Of a DNA stretch of 45,548 bases, positions 8,471 through 16,147 are shown one piece after another. Location of the stretch: positions 1-45,548 of the forward strand of contig JAENZP010000020.1 of the NCBI GenBank assembly GCA_016841205.1, in the 5' to 3' direction. The notes below the pieces were generated by a model that made no database searches, was not told the DNA's origin, and saw only the letters and a list, made by a program, of their open reading frames with translations. The stretch is from Desulfoscipio geothermicus (GTDB lineage Bacteria > Bacillota > Desulfotomaculia > Desulfotomaculales > Desulfallaceae). Both the position numbers and the translations under genes were made by a program. Every line of letters begins with the position of its first letter. Position 1 is the stretch's first letter.

Positions 8471-8532
8471 AAGGTTGGGCTTTTATTACCCAACCTTAGC
8501 TTAAAAAAGCCAGCATCTCCAAGGATGCCGGC
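8471..8532 (-). terminator. Two adjacent hairpins; the right one is a strong minus-strand intrinsic terminator
   Basis: On the minus strand GCCGGCATC-loop-GATGCTGGC (8532 to 8509) is followed at once by TTTTTT, a textbook intrinsic terminator. Next to it AAGGTTGGG/CCCAACCTT (8471-8497) forms a second hairpin. No minus-strand gene lies between here and the divergent XRE promoter, so a short RNA may end here. Confidence 0.65.
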
Positions 8533-8733
8533 ACAAGTTGATAATATGTATGTTCGCTAAAATGTTGTATTATCCTGTATATATTTACAAAAAAATTAGC
8601 CATCGTATATTAATCCTGCCCCCCTCCCACATCCCTATTGAAGAGTCCTTTATTAAATTTATATACATTTCCTCAGATCAAAGCTGAAAATTCATGACTT
8701 AACCCTGTTATTTTTATTAATTAGTTCGCCATT

Positions 8734-8794
8734 GTAAGGTCAACTTGACAAGTGGATGACTCCATGTTACATTTAAATGTAAGGTCAACCTTAC
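8734..8794 (+). promoter_or_regulatory. Promoter with repeated operators for the XRE-deformylase operon
   Basis: TTGACA (8745-8750) and TACATT (8768-8773) are 17 bp apart. GTAAGGTCAAC occurs at 8734 and again at 8779, 45 bp apart. The second copy is a near-perfect palindrome, GTAAGGT-CA-ACCTTAC (8779-8794), and the first overlaps the -35. This suggests autoregulation by the XRE protein. Confidence 0.6.
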
Positions 8795-8805
8795 GGGATG
8801 TGATA

Positions 8806-9045
8806 ATGATGAAGAATAGAATAAAAGAATTACGTGAATTCTATGGAATTACCCAAGAACAATTAGGAAAGCTTGTAGGAGTATCGAGACAAGCCATAAA
8901 TGCTATAGAAACTGAAAGATTTGAACCGTCTATTTGGTTAGCTTATGATATTTCAAAAATATTCAACTGTTCCATAGAAGATGTTTTTCTTTTTGATGAA
9001 AGCAAAAGAAAATCAAGAGCAGAGCAAAGTAGGGGTGTAATGTAA
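8806..9045 (+). CDS. XRE-family regulator coupled to peptide deformylase
   Basis: The 79-residue product has one XRE domain: KNRIKELREFYGITQEQLGK, VSRQAINAIETERFEPSIWL, then a short basic tail. The pattern resembles YozG/YgzD-type small regulators. ATG 8806 follows GGGATGTG; the frame is open to 8752 but that would pass through the promoter. Its TAA overlaps the ATG of the deformylase gene (TAATG, 9043-9047), so the two are translated together. The palindrome in front is its likely operator. Confidence 0.85.
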   Translation: MMKNRIKELREFYGITQEQLGKLVGVSRQAINAIETERFEPSIWLAYDISKIFNCSIEDVFLFDESKRKSRAEQSRGVM

Positions 9046-9503
9046 TGACATTAAACCATATTAAACTTTTTGGTGATGAAATACTAAGAAAAAAGAGTAA
9101 AATTGTTAAAGTTGTTGATGATAAAATAAAAAAGATTTTAAATGATATGGCAGACACTATGTATAAAACGAAAAACGCTGGAGGTTTAGCAGCCCCACAA
9201 ATAGGGGTATTAAAAAGATTGGTCGTAATAGATATGGGACAAGGACTAATACAGTTAGTCAACCCAAAAATAATTAAACAGGAGGGGGAACAAGAAGTTA
9301 TAGAAGGATGTTTAAGTTTACCTAATATTTTTGGAAAGTTAAAAAGACCCCAAAGGGTAACGGTAGAAGCATTAAATGAAAATGGTGAGAAAATCATATT
9401 GTTAGGTACGGGAAGCTTAGCTAAATGTTTCTGCCATGAAATAGATCATTTAGAGGGTATTCTTTTTACTGATTATGTTACTGAATATATACGAAAGCGA
9501 TAA
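9045..9503 (+). CDS. def: Peptide deformylase (accessory copy)
   Basis: The enzyme removes the N-formyl group from nascent proteins. All three metal/active-site motifs are present in the 152-residue product: GGLAAPQIG (usual GxGxAAPQ, with the first spacer shifted), EGCLSLP with the metal-binding Cys, and CHEIDHLEG with the HExxH-type pair (HEIDH). It is not next to fmt or priA as in the housekeeping def operon but coupled to an XRE regulator. A regulated second copy, for example one tolerating a deformylase inhibitor, is possible; this is inference. Confidence 0.88.
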   Translation: MTLNHIKLFGDEILRKKSKIVKVVDDKIKKILNDMADTMYKTKNAGGLAAPQIGVLKRLVVIDMGQGLIQLVNPKIIKQEGEQEVIEGCLSLPNIFGKLKRPQRVTVEALNENGEKIILLGTGSLAKCFCHEIDHLEGILFTDYVTEYIRKR

Positions 9504-9674
9504 AATATCGACCGATGAAAGGATTATTTTCAAACATACGAAAAATAAGGTAAAAAATCAACACAAAATTGTATTATAAAGAACCCGCGCCGAAAGGTGG
9601 CGAGTTTCGCATGTTCTCGCAACCCAGCAAGTTATGTTAAAATATAACCACCTATAAACTCATGAGGTGCCGCC

Positions 9675-11117
9675 ATGAAGCTAACTAACAACCGAGCCGT
9701 GGCTATTGTCCGTGTATCCACCGCCGAGCAGGCCAGAGAAGAAAGATACTCCATCCCGCACCAAAAAACGCATATACTTGAGGAATGCCGGCATCGCTCT
9801 TTGGACTTGGTACATTTTTTCGAATTTGTTCACAGCGGAGCTACCGTATTATCTAGCGCGTCTAACGAAAAAACAGAGATACTTGCATTTATTAGGGACT
9901 ATTCCATATCAATCGTTATAGTGCATGAATTGGACAGGTTATCAAGAAGCATGCTTGACACTTTGCTGTTTGTAGACGAATTAAATAAACTGGATGTTGC
10001 ATTTATTTCTATCCATGATGGCTTTGATACTACAACTGCGCAAGGACAACTGCAAATGCACATCCTGTCTGCGTTCAGCGAATATTTTCGCAAACAGCTG
10101 GCCAGCAAGGTCCTTGGCGGTATGATTGAACGAGCAAAACAAGGTAAGAATATGGGGCGCCGTCCATTGGGTTATAAAATTGGCCCTCAGGGCTACGAGG
10201 TCGACGAGGAAGAGGCCAAAATCGTCCGCCTGATACATTCCATGTATTTGGAGCAAAACATGGGATTAAGGGGCATTGCAGACCATTTCAATAGCATGGG
10301 GCTCAAAAGCCAGCGAGGTAATGCATGGTCCCATGTTTCCGTCAGAGAAATAATTGAAAATGAAGTATATACCGGCACTTTCATATGGTCTAATATTCGA
10401 GTTGAAAACAACCACCCGGCAATTATTGATCGCCATATATGGGAAAAAACCCAGCAGCGACGCAGATCAAAAAAAGCTCTTGGCGGCCGGGCACAAAACG
10501 GCCTATATTTATTAAGTGGTTTGCTGAAATGCGGTGTCTGCGGAGAAAGCACCCTTGTCGGCAGGCATGCCCGCAAAGGAAAGTATCAGTACCGTTATTA
10601 CACATGCAATAACTACGCTTCCAAGGGTACAAGCTCCTGTACTTCCGGGTATATTAGAGCTGATAAGCTTGAAGAATTTGTATTAAAAGCCGTAGAAGAC
10701 TTTGCCAAGCAACATCCCACAGAGTTTCGGCCAGAGATGATTCCGTCCGACCATGGATTAATTAAGGAAAAAATTGAGTTAAGAAAAAAAGAGTTAGACC
10801 GGTTAAAGCTCATGTTTAATCGGGCAGCTGAAGCTTATGAGGAAGGGCAATACGATCTTGATTATTTTTCATACCGCAAGGAGCAAATCTTAAAACAGCG
10901 CACTGAAGTCGAAAATGAACTGGCGCAATTAGAAAAGCAATTAAACGGAGAAGTATCTCCGGAAGAAGCAAAGAAAAGGATGTCACAAAAGATAGACCTT
11001 GCTAATAATATTCTAAGGGAAAAGGACCCGTTAAAAATAAAAGCCCGACTGCAGGAACTGATTGACAGTATCCTGGTTATAGCCGAGGATGATGTTAAAA
11101 TTTATATACAATTATAG
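9675..11117 (+). CDS. Large serine recombinase adjacent to the spoVR junction
   Basis: The product has 480 residues with the standard order: resolvase catalytic domain (VAIVRVSTAEQA with the nucleophile Ser, then VHELDRLSRSMLDTL), recombinase domain (GRRPLGYKIG ... YTGTFIWSN), zinc ribbon (LLKCGVCG ... YYTCNNYASKG) and a C-terminal coiled coil (KIELRKKELDRLKLMFNRAA). A possible -10 (TATAAC) lies just upstream of the start. The gene's stop is within 30 bp of where spoVR homology begins on the opposite strand, the position expected of an integrase/excisionase of an element inserted in spoVR. It differs strongly in sequence from the second recombinase at 13.55 kb, so the two elements are independent. 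Confidence 0.93.
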   Translation: MKLTNNRAVAIVRVSTAEQAREERYSIPHQKTHILEECRHRSLDLVHFFEFVHSGATVLSSASNEKTEILAFIRDYSISIVIVHELDRLSRSMLDTLLFVDELNKLDVAFISIHDGFDTTTAQGQLQMHILSAFSEYFRKQLASKVLGGMIERAKQGKNMGRRPLGYKIGPQGYEVDEEEAKIVRLIHSMYLEQNMGLRGIADHFNSMGLKSQRGNAWSHVSVREIIENEVYTGTFIWSNIRVENNHPAIIDRHIWEKTQQRRRSKKALGGRAQNGLYLLSGLLKCGVCGESTLVGRHARKGKYQYRYYTCNNYASKGTSSCTSGYIRADKLEEFVLKAVEDFAKQHPTEFRPEMIPSDHGLIKEKIELRKKELDRLKLMFNRAAEAYEEGQYDLDYFSYRKEQILKQRTEVENELAQLEKQLNGEVSPEEAKKRMSQKIDLANNILREKDPLKIKARLQELIDSILVIAEDDVKIYIQL

Positions 11118-11150
11118 TTTCTATATGTTATGGTTTATTAGTCTTGCCAA
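11118..11150. other. Probable attachment junction inside spoVR
   Basis: On the minus strand spoVR homology runs through SHWTFGK and then stops; the frame closes 4-5 codons later (TNKP, stop at 11128-11130). The serine recombinase stop is at 11117. The crossover must lie in or beside the AAGACT stretch near 11,140. The exact core cannot be set without the other half-site. Confidence 0.55.
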
Positions 11151-11322
11151 AGGTCCAATGTGAAAAACGGGTGGGCATACCATACGAACCAAATGAATAA
11201 ATAACTTCCGCCGGGCAAATTTCAAAATACATGTTATAAAAATCCAGATTAAACTTTTTAGCTATAGCAGTTATATCCTCAATAGATTTTTCCAGTATCT
11301 TTATTTCTTCCCGTGGATGCAA
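11128..11322 (-). CDS. spoVR: spoVR, 5' fragment (interrupted)
   Basis: SpoVR is a ~460-residue sporulation protein linked to spore cortex formation. Only the first ~59 codons are here: start MHPREEIK, then [20 protein letters not shown] and [14 protein letters not shown], a strongly conserved stretch. The frame then leaves homology and stops after TNKP. ATG 11322 is well placed after AAGGGGAGG, which lies at the end of yhbH, showing an intact operon arrangement. The missing ~400 residues are not in the window. The break coincides with the end of a serine recombinase gene, so it is probably an insertion junction, reversible or fixed. Confidence 0.85.
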   Translation of the reverse strand: MHPREEIKILEKSIEDITAIAKKFNLDFYNMYFEICPAEVIYSFGSYGMPTRFSHWTFGKTNKP

Positions 11323-11336
11323 AGCCTAACCTCCCC

Positions 11337-12494
11337 TTACCGCGCTGCGTTTTCCGGATGGGGATTAAAAAATGTCTTCAGGGCGGAATATACATCGCTT
11401 TTACTTTTAATACCCACGCTAGTAAACTTGCGATCAACTATTTTTTTATAGACTGCCCGCAGCGTGCTGGTATAGTAATACGGCCCTTCAATTTCTCCAT
11501 AACCAACCAGATTACATACTTTTAACAGTTCATTTACACATCTCACACATTTTTCATTATCCGATGTCAAGTTGTCTCCATCGGAAAAGTGAAAAGCGTA
11601 AATATTATAATCCTCTGAATTATAGCGTTTATCGATTATTTCCAGGGCTAATTGGTATACCGATGAACAGCGGGTGCCCCCACTGGCCCCCTTGGTGAAA
11701 AATTCTTCCTCAGTAGTTTCCTTGGCCTCCACATGGTGAGCCAAAAAAACAATCTGCACATTTTGATATTTCGTACGCAAGAAGCGGGTCATCCAGAAGA
11801 AAAAACTACGCGCAATGTACTTTTCATAGGGTCCCATCGATCCGGATGTGTCCATCATGGCCAATATTACGGCATTGCTTTCATACTTATTAGTAATATC
11901 CCAGGTTTTATAGCGCAAATCCTCCCTGGTTATTTTGCCAAAGCCCGGCTGACCCTGCCTGGCATTACGCTTAAGTGCCTCTAAAATAGTTCTTTTGCGG
12001 TCTATATTACTGGAAATACCCTTTTTCCTGATGTCTTTGAATTCAAAGGCCTCAGACGCCAGCTCGGGTTTTTTCTTTGGCTGCAAATTAGGCAGGCCAA
12101 GGTCCTCAAAAATTAACTGGGCCAATTCATCAATGGTAATTTCGGCCTCGTAATAATCCACTCCCGGTTCTTCTCCAGCACCCTTGCCCTTGCCGGAGCC
12201 AGTAGACTGCTTATTATCGCTCCCCAGCACATCCCCTTCTTTGGTATCGCCCTGCCCCTGCCCGCTATGTTTACGTTTACCGGTGTCGAAACGAAAATGA
12301 TATTCCTCCAGGGAACGAATTGGTACCTTAACTACTTTCCTCCCATCGGATAAAATGATGCTTTCCTCACTGACCACATCCGCCAGGTTTTTTTTAATCG
12401 CTTCTCTAACCTTTTCCCGGTGGCGCTCCCGGTCAATTTCACCTTTCCGGTGCAGTGACCAGTCCTCCCTAGAAACAGTATATTCACCGGACAT
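11337..12494 (-). CDS. yhbH: YhbH, sporulation protein with VWA-like domain (DUF444)
   Basis: The protein has 385 residues and is complete. The N-terminus VSREDWSLHRKGEIDRERHR and the linker rich in Gly/Lys are typical of YhbH. The C-terminal half carries a MIDAS-type motif, MMDTSGSMGPYEKYIARSFF, with GGTRCSSVYQ and HFSDGDN as further metal-site positions. YhbH is co-conserved with PrkA kinase and SpoVR in sporulating and other bacteria. Here it lies between fragments of both, 9 bp after prkA and with its stop within the spoVR ribosome site. Its promoter would normally lie upstream of prkA and is lost from this locus while prkA is split. Confidence 0.93.
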   Translation of the reverse strand: MSGEYTVSREDWSLHRKGEIDRERHREKVREAIKKNLADVVSEESIILSDGRKVVKVPIRSLEEYHFRFDTGKRKHSGQGQGDTKEGDVLGSDNKQSTGSGKGKGAGEEPGVDYYEAEITIDELAQLIFEDLGLPNLQPKKKPELASEAFEFKDIRKKGISSNIDRKRTILEALKRNARQGQPGFGKITREDLRYKTWDITNKYESNAVILAMMDTSGSMGPYEKYIARSFFFWMTRFLRTKYQNVQIVFLAHHVEAKETTEEEFFTKGASGGTRCSSVYQLALEIIDKRYNSEDYNIYAFHFSDGDNLTSDNEKCVRCVNELLKVCNLVGYGEIEGPYYYTSTLRAVYKKIVDRKFTSVGIKSKSDVYSALKTFFNPHPENAAR

Positions 12495-12503
12495 TTATCC
12501 CAC

Positions 12504-13634
12504 CTACCTGTTCAACAAGCTGCCAACATATTTTAGCAATTCATTGGCACATATACTGCAATACCCGTATTCATCCATTAATTTGGCACTAACTTCGTTC
12601 ATGCGCTTAAGCTGCTCCGCATCGGGTGTCTTGGTGGAAGTAGTAATTTTGACCACATCCTTTAAATCGGCAAACAGTTTTTTCTCCACAGCTTCCCGCA
12701 GTCTTTCATGGGATTTATAATCAAAACGTTTTTCTTTACGGGCATAACTGGATAACCTGATCAGTATCTCCTCGCGGAAGCTCTTCTTAGCGCTTTCCGA
12801 AACGCCAACTTGTTCTTCAATGGAGCGCATCAATTTCTCATCAGGGTCAATTTCTTCGTCTGTAATGGGATCCTTTAATTTTACACCATTGCAGTACGCC
12901 TCTACGTTATCCAGGTAATTGTCAAACAACACCCGGGCCGACTCTTCATACGAATACACAAAAGCTTTCTGTACCTCTTTTTTAGCCAGCTCATCATATT
13001 CCTTACGGGCCACCGATATAAAGTTTAATAACCGTTCCTTTTCCTCCTTGGAAATGGAAGGATGCTGGTCCAGCCCGTCCTTTAATGCCCGTAGTACATC
13101 CAACGGGTTAATACAACGGGTGGTGGAGCGAATCAACGCTGAGCTGAGGCGGTTGATTACATAACGTGGGTCTACTCCACTCATACCTTCGTCGTTGAAT
13201 TCATTATGCAGCTCAGTTAAATCCTTTTGTTTGAAACCCTCCACATCTTCGCCATCATAAAGCTTCATTTTTTTGACCAGATCCATACCCTGTTTTTTAC
13301 TATCTTTTAAACGGCTGAGCACGGAAAAAATACTGGCTACCTTTAAAGAGTGGGGCGCAATGTGAATATCATTAAGGTCACTTTGCTTAATTAGCTTTTC
13401 ATATATCTTGACCTCTTCACTTACCTTCAGGTTGTATGGTATTTTCATGACAATAATCCGGGACTGCAGCGCCTCATTTTTCTTATTGCTGATGAACGCC
13501 TGATACTCATTTTCATTGGTATGAGCAATAATCATTTCATCTGCGTAAATTAAAGCAAAACGACCCGCCTTGAAATTCCCCTCTTGTGACAGGCTGAGTA
13601 AATTCCAAAGAAACTTTTCGTCACATTTGAGCAT
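12504..13634 (-). CDS. prkA: prkA, 3' part (C-terminal ~376 residues; interrupted)
   Basis: PrkA is a ~630-residue AAA+/serine protein kinase-type protein active in sporulation. The residues here match its C-terminal 60 percent: MLKCDEKFLWNLLSLSQEGN at the start, IIAHTNENEYQAFISNKKNE, DEGMSGVDPRYVINRLSS, VQKAFVYSYEESARVLFDNY, and the usual end LLKYVGSLLNR. The N-terminal ~250 residues with the P-loop are absent. Homology can be followed upstream only to Gln-Glu before MLKC; then a TAA follows in frame. That point lies inside the 3' end of the serine recombinase gene. Without rejoining, the product would lack its ATP-binding site. Confidence 0.9.
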   Translation of the reverse strand: MLKCDEKFLWNLLSLSQEGNFKAGRFALIYADEMIIAHTNENEYQAFISNKKNEALQSRIIVMKIPYNLKVSEEVKIYEKLIKQSDLNDIHIAPHSLKVASIFSVLSRLKDSKKQGMDLVKKMKLYDGEDVEGFKQKDLTELHNEFNDEGMSGVDPRYVINRLSSALIRSTTRCINPLDVLRALKDGLDQHPSISKEEKERLLNFISVARKEYDELAKKEVQKAFVYSYEESARVLFDNYLDNVEAYCNGVKLKDPITDEEIDPDEKLMRSIEEQVGVSESAKKSFREEILIRLSSYARKEKRFDYKSHERLREAVEKKLFADLKDVVKITTSTKTPDAEQLKRMNEVSAKLMDEYGYCSICANELLKYVGSLLNR

Positions 13635-15229
13635 TTCTTGTTTTGCTTAAAACCATACAACGATAATGGCGGCTGTGGAAAGAACCGGTATTTTACCTGT
13701 GCTTTAGATTTTCTCTTATTACCATCGTCCGGATCTTCATATGTATAAATAGTAACTCTTTCAACTAATAACTGAATAATGGCCCGTTTGGTTTCTTCGT
13801 CAACATATTCAATTTGGTCTTTAGCTTCTTGTATTAGGTTGGCAACTTCAATGCCTTTTTTTTGTAACACTTGGTGGCTACTTTGTTGGTCAAATAAAGC
13901 CTGCCTGCGTTGTTCTAATATATCCATGTCTCCCGCAAGAACAAGCAGCTCCGATTCTGCTTCTTGATCCTGAATAATCCCCCTGGCACAAAGGGATATT
14001 ATCCTGGCCCTGGCCGCCTTCTTCTCCTGTAAAACTTTTTCAATATTATCTAATTCATCGGTGGACGGCTGTACATTTTGTCCGGCCTCAGCCAATCGCT
14101 GTTTAATAGCTTCCTCAATTTGACCGGGATTTTGTATGTACTCAACTATATCCGACCAAACAGCATTTTCTATCTGATCGGCACGTATCATTTTAGCATC
14201 ACACCTCTTGCCACTGCCGTTGTTTATAGCCTGGGAGCAGCGATAATAAACCCGGCCCTCTTTAGAATGTCCGGTACTTCCTATGTAGGCCCCACCGCAA
14301 TGGCCGCAAAATATTAATCCTCGTAATAAGTACAATCTCCCTTTCCTCCCCCGGGCTGCATCCGCATTTTCAATTAATTTTTTTTGCACTGTTTTGAATT
14401 CCTCGGTATCAATAATGGCTGGCGTTTGGAAGCCAATAGTCTCTTTTTTCTTACGGGATCTTTTTAGGTAATTGTAGTACCCAGCATAAACTGTATTTCT
14501 TAAAATAATTGATACATGACCGGCATGCCATTTGCCGGTTGATTGATTTTTTGTCTGTTTGGATTTAGCAGGGGTAAGGATCCCTCTGGCGTTAAGGTAC
14601 TCAGCAATTTTTATTGTTGATAGACCGGATATATACAAACTAAATATCTCCGACACTATGTCAGCCTCCCGATCATGGGCAACCAGGTGGCCGTTCTCCC
14701 CGATTCGGTACCCAAACGGCGGCGCACCGGCAACCCATTTACCCGCCCTGGCCCCCCGTTCTTTGCCTAAAGTTGTACGCTCCAGGATAGTATCACGCTC
14801 CAGGGCCGCGATGCTGGCAAGCATGGTCATAAAAAACTTACCTGTGCTGGTACCTGTATCAAAGCTTTCAGTCATAGATTTTAAGGGAACCTGATACTTT
14901 TCAAGGTATTCATAGCCATCCAACACTATTTTAGTTGACCTTGCGAGCCTGTCCAGCCGATAGACGTAAACGTTTTTTATACTACCTGCTGTAACATCGG
15001 CTAGCATTTGGGCGGCCCCCGGGCGATTTTCTAAAGGTATAGTTCCACTTACCCCTTCATCAAGATAAAATTTATATTTATCTATGCCATGCAGGTCAAA
15101 AAATTTCCTGCAAAATTGAGTTTGTGTTTCTATGTTACCTCTTTCTGCTTGTTCCTCACTTGAAACACGACCATAAAAAGCTTCCCACTTATCCCCTTTA
15201 TCTGATGCGGAAGATATTACCACCGGCAT
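13550..15229 (-). CDS. Large serine recombinase whose 3' end overlaps prkA
   Basis: The product has 559 residues. Catalytic domain: EAFYGRVSSEEQAERGNIET with the nucleophile Ser, then VYRLDRLARSTKIVLDGYEY; recombinase domain with APPFGYRIG and TVYAGYYNYLKRS; zinc ribbon LIFCGHCGGAYIG ... YRCSQAIN; coiled coil to about residue 500. ATG 15229 (MPVVISSASDKG) follows GGGGAGA. The last ~30 codons lie within prkA sequence but in another frame, so this C-terminus is chimeric and depends on the insertion. This layout is that of an integrase sitting at its own attachment site. Confidence 0.93.
   Translation of the reverse strand: MPVVISSASDKGDKWEAFYGRVSSEEQAERGNIETQTQFCRKFFDLHGIDKYKFYLDEGVSGTIPLENRPGAAQMLADVTAGSIKNVYVYRLDRLARSTKIVLDGYEYLEKYQVPLKSMTESFDTGTSTGKFFMTMLASIAALERDTILERTTLGKERGARAGKWVAGAPPFGYRIGENGHLVAHDREADIVSEIFSLYISGLSTIKIAEYLNARGILTPAKSKQTKNQSTGKWHAGHVSIILRNTVYAGYYNYLKRSRKKKETIGFQTPAIIDTEEFKTVQKKLIENADAARGRKGRLYLLRGLIFCGHCGGAYIGSTGHSKEGRVYYRCSQAINNGSGKRCDAKMIRADQIENAVWSDIVEYIQNPGQIEEAIKQRLAEAGQNVQPSTDELDNIEKVLQEKKAARARIISLCARGIIQDQEAESELLVLAGDMDILEQRRQALFDQQSSHQVLQKKGIEVANLIQEAKDQIEYVDEETKRAIIQLLVERVTIYTYEDPDDGNKRKSKAQVKYRFFPQPPLSLYGFKQNKKCSNVTKSFFGIYSACHKRGISRRVVLL
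13600..13665. other. Probable attachment junction inside prkA
   Basis: Reading the minus strand, recombinase sequence passes into prkA around AAACAAGAAATGCTC (near 13,625-13,645). prkA homologues have Gln-Glu-Met-Leu-Lys-Cys here, and the codons CAA GAA ATG are in frame, preceded by a TAA. The crossover therefore lies at or just before CAAGAAATG. Confidence 0.55.
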
Positions 15230-15312
15230 TAAAGTTCTCCCCCTCATGCACAAGAATATATTTCATTATAACTCATTCCCATTTTGTTCAAAAGAAAGGT
15301 GGTTGCTGTGCC

Positions 15313-15459
15313 TTGTTGGTTATAGAAAAAATTTACAGTGACCGGCCCGATATAACTTATACAATTCGTGCATATTTATTACTGTTTGAGAAAATTTGTG
15401 GTGTTCATTTAAACGAGGCTTGTAAGGATGAAACAGAAGGGCATTCAGAAGAAGGGTAA
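15313..15459 (+). CDS. Small protein divergent from the recombinase (48 aa)
   Basis: TTG 15313 follows AAAGGTGG at 10 nt and opens 48 codons: LLVIEKIYSDRPDITYTIRA then YLLLFEKICGVHL and an acidic tail. I recall similar short proteins with the IYxxRPDIxxTIRAxLLLF pattern next to serine recombinases in Firmicutes. Its divergent position just outside the recombinase start makes it a candidate accessory or directionality factor. Function is inferred from position only. Confidence 0.5.
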   Translation: MLVIEKIYSDRPDITYTIRAYLLLFEKICGVHLNEACKDETEGHSEEG

Positions 15460-15519
15460 ATGTGTTCTATCACCTATCTTTACTATAACAGACCCCTTTG
15501 ATCCGAAGCAGAACATTTT

Positions 15520-15690
15520 CGGGGAAACCCCAAGCAATCCTTGACTTTGGTACAATCTCACCCAATCATCAAGTGTGCTTTTGTGAATGCTATATTTCTG
15601 TGTGATCTCAGAGCTTCCAGCTCTTCCAGCAAGATAGTTCTCTACTATCTTTGCTTTCATGCCCGGAGGCAACTTGCCCTTTTGTGGCAT
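15520..15690 (-). pseudogene. IS3-family orfA remnant
   Basis: From ATG 15690, after a GGGAG site, the frame gives MPQKGKLPPGMKAKIVENYL ... ITQKYSIHKSTLDDWVRLYQ, the helix-turn-helix of an IS3/IS150-type orfA. Homology ends near GLLGVSP, and the remaining ~24 residues are unrelated. There is no orfB next to it. It is a relic of an insertion beside the recombinase. Confidence 0.6.
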
Positions 15691-15816
15691 AAAAATGCTC
15701 CCTTCTTGTATCCAGTTAGTTTTTTTATTCTAACTGTCTACTTTGAGGGGAGCATATTACTTTCCCGGGGCTTTCATATTTTGGAGGTAATAATAAAAAC
15801 GTTTGGTTAAAAAAAG

Positions 15817-15844
15817 AAAGCCACCGGATCACGGTGGTTTTTAC
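15817..15844. terminator. Bidirectional intrinsic terminator
   Basis: AAGCCACCG-GATCA-CGGTGGTTT forms a 9-bp stem (one G-T pair) flanked by an A-rich run on the left and T-run on the right, so it can act on both strands. The rest of 15,691-16,147 holds no gene that I can see. Confidence 0.65.
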
Positions 15845-16147
15845 ACTTTTACATATAAAAAGGCATGCGTAGTTTGCTTACAATTCTCAGTATAAACAAA
15901 AAAAAATGAATTTAATATTAAAGGAACCTGAAATTAAGCTTAAAGAGTCTGTTCAAAACTTTTCGAACTGACTCTATTAGCATATTCAACAAAGCTTTAG
16001 CACTGCTTTACATTATATCTCGGTGCTTTCCACCCGTACCAATTTCAAGTACATTTGCACTATCATAGCAAAATTGTAATTGTGAAATAAGATATTAAAG
16101 TGATAAAATATATTTAAGGCAATTTCTATTTAGCAGGGAGATTAAAA

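Larger units (their letters stand above)
1..11127. mobile_element. Putative intervening element interrupting spoVR (right end in window)
   Basis: The right boundary is inferred where spoVR homology stops (about 11,118-11,150), 10-30 bp after the stop codon of a large serine recombinase. The DNA to the left carries phage-like small genes, a repressor pair and assorted cargo. The left boundary and the rest of spoVR are not in the window, so the element is at least 11 kb or is a composite. Known precedents for such elements are skin in sigK, SPbeta in spsM and vfbin in spoVFB. That this element excises is inference. Confidence 0.4.
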
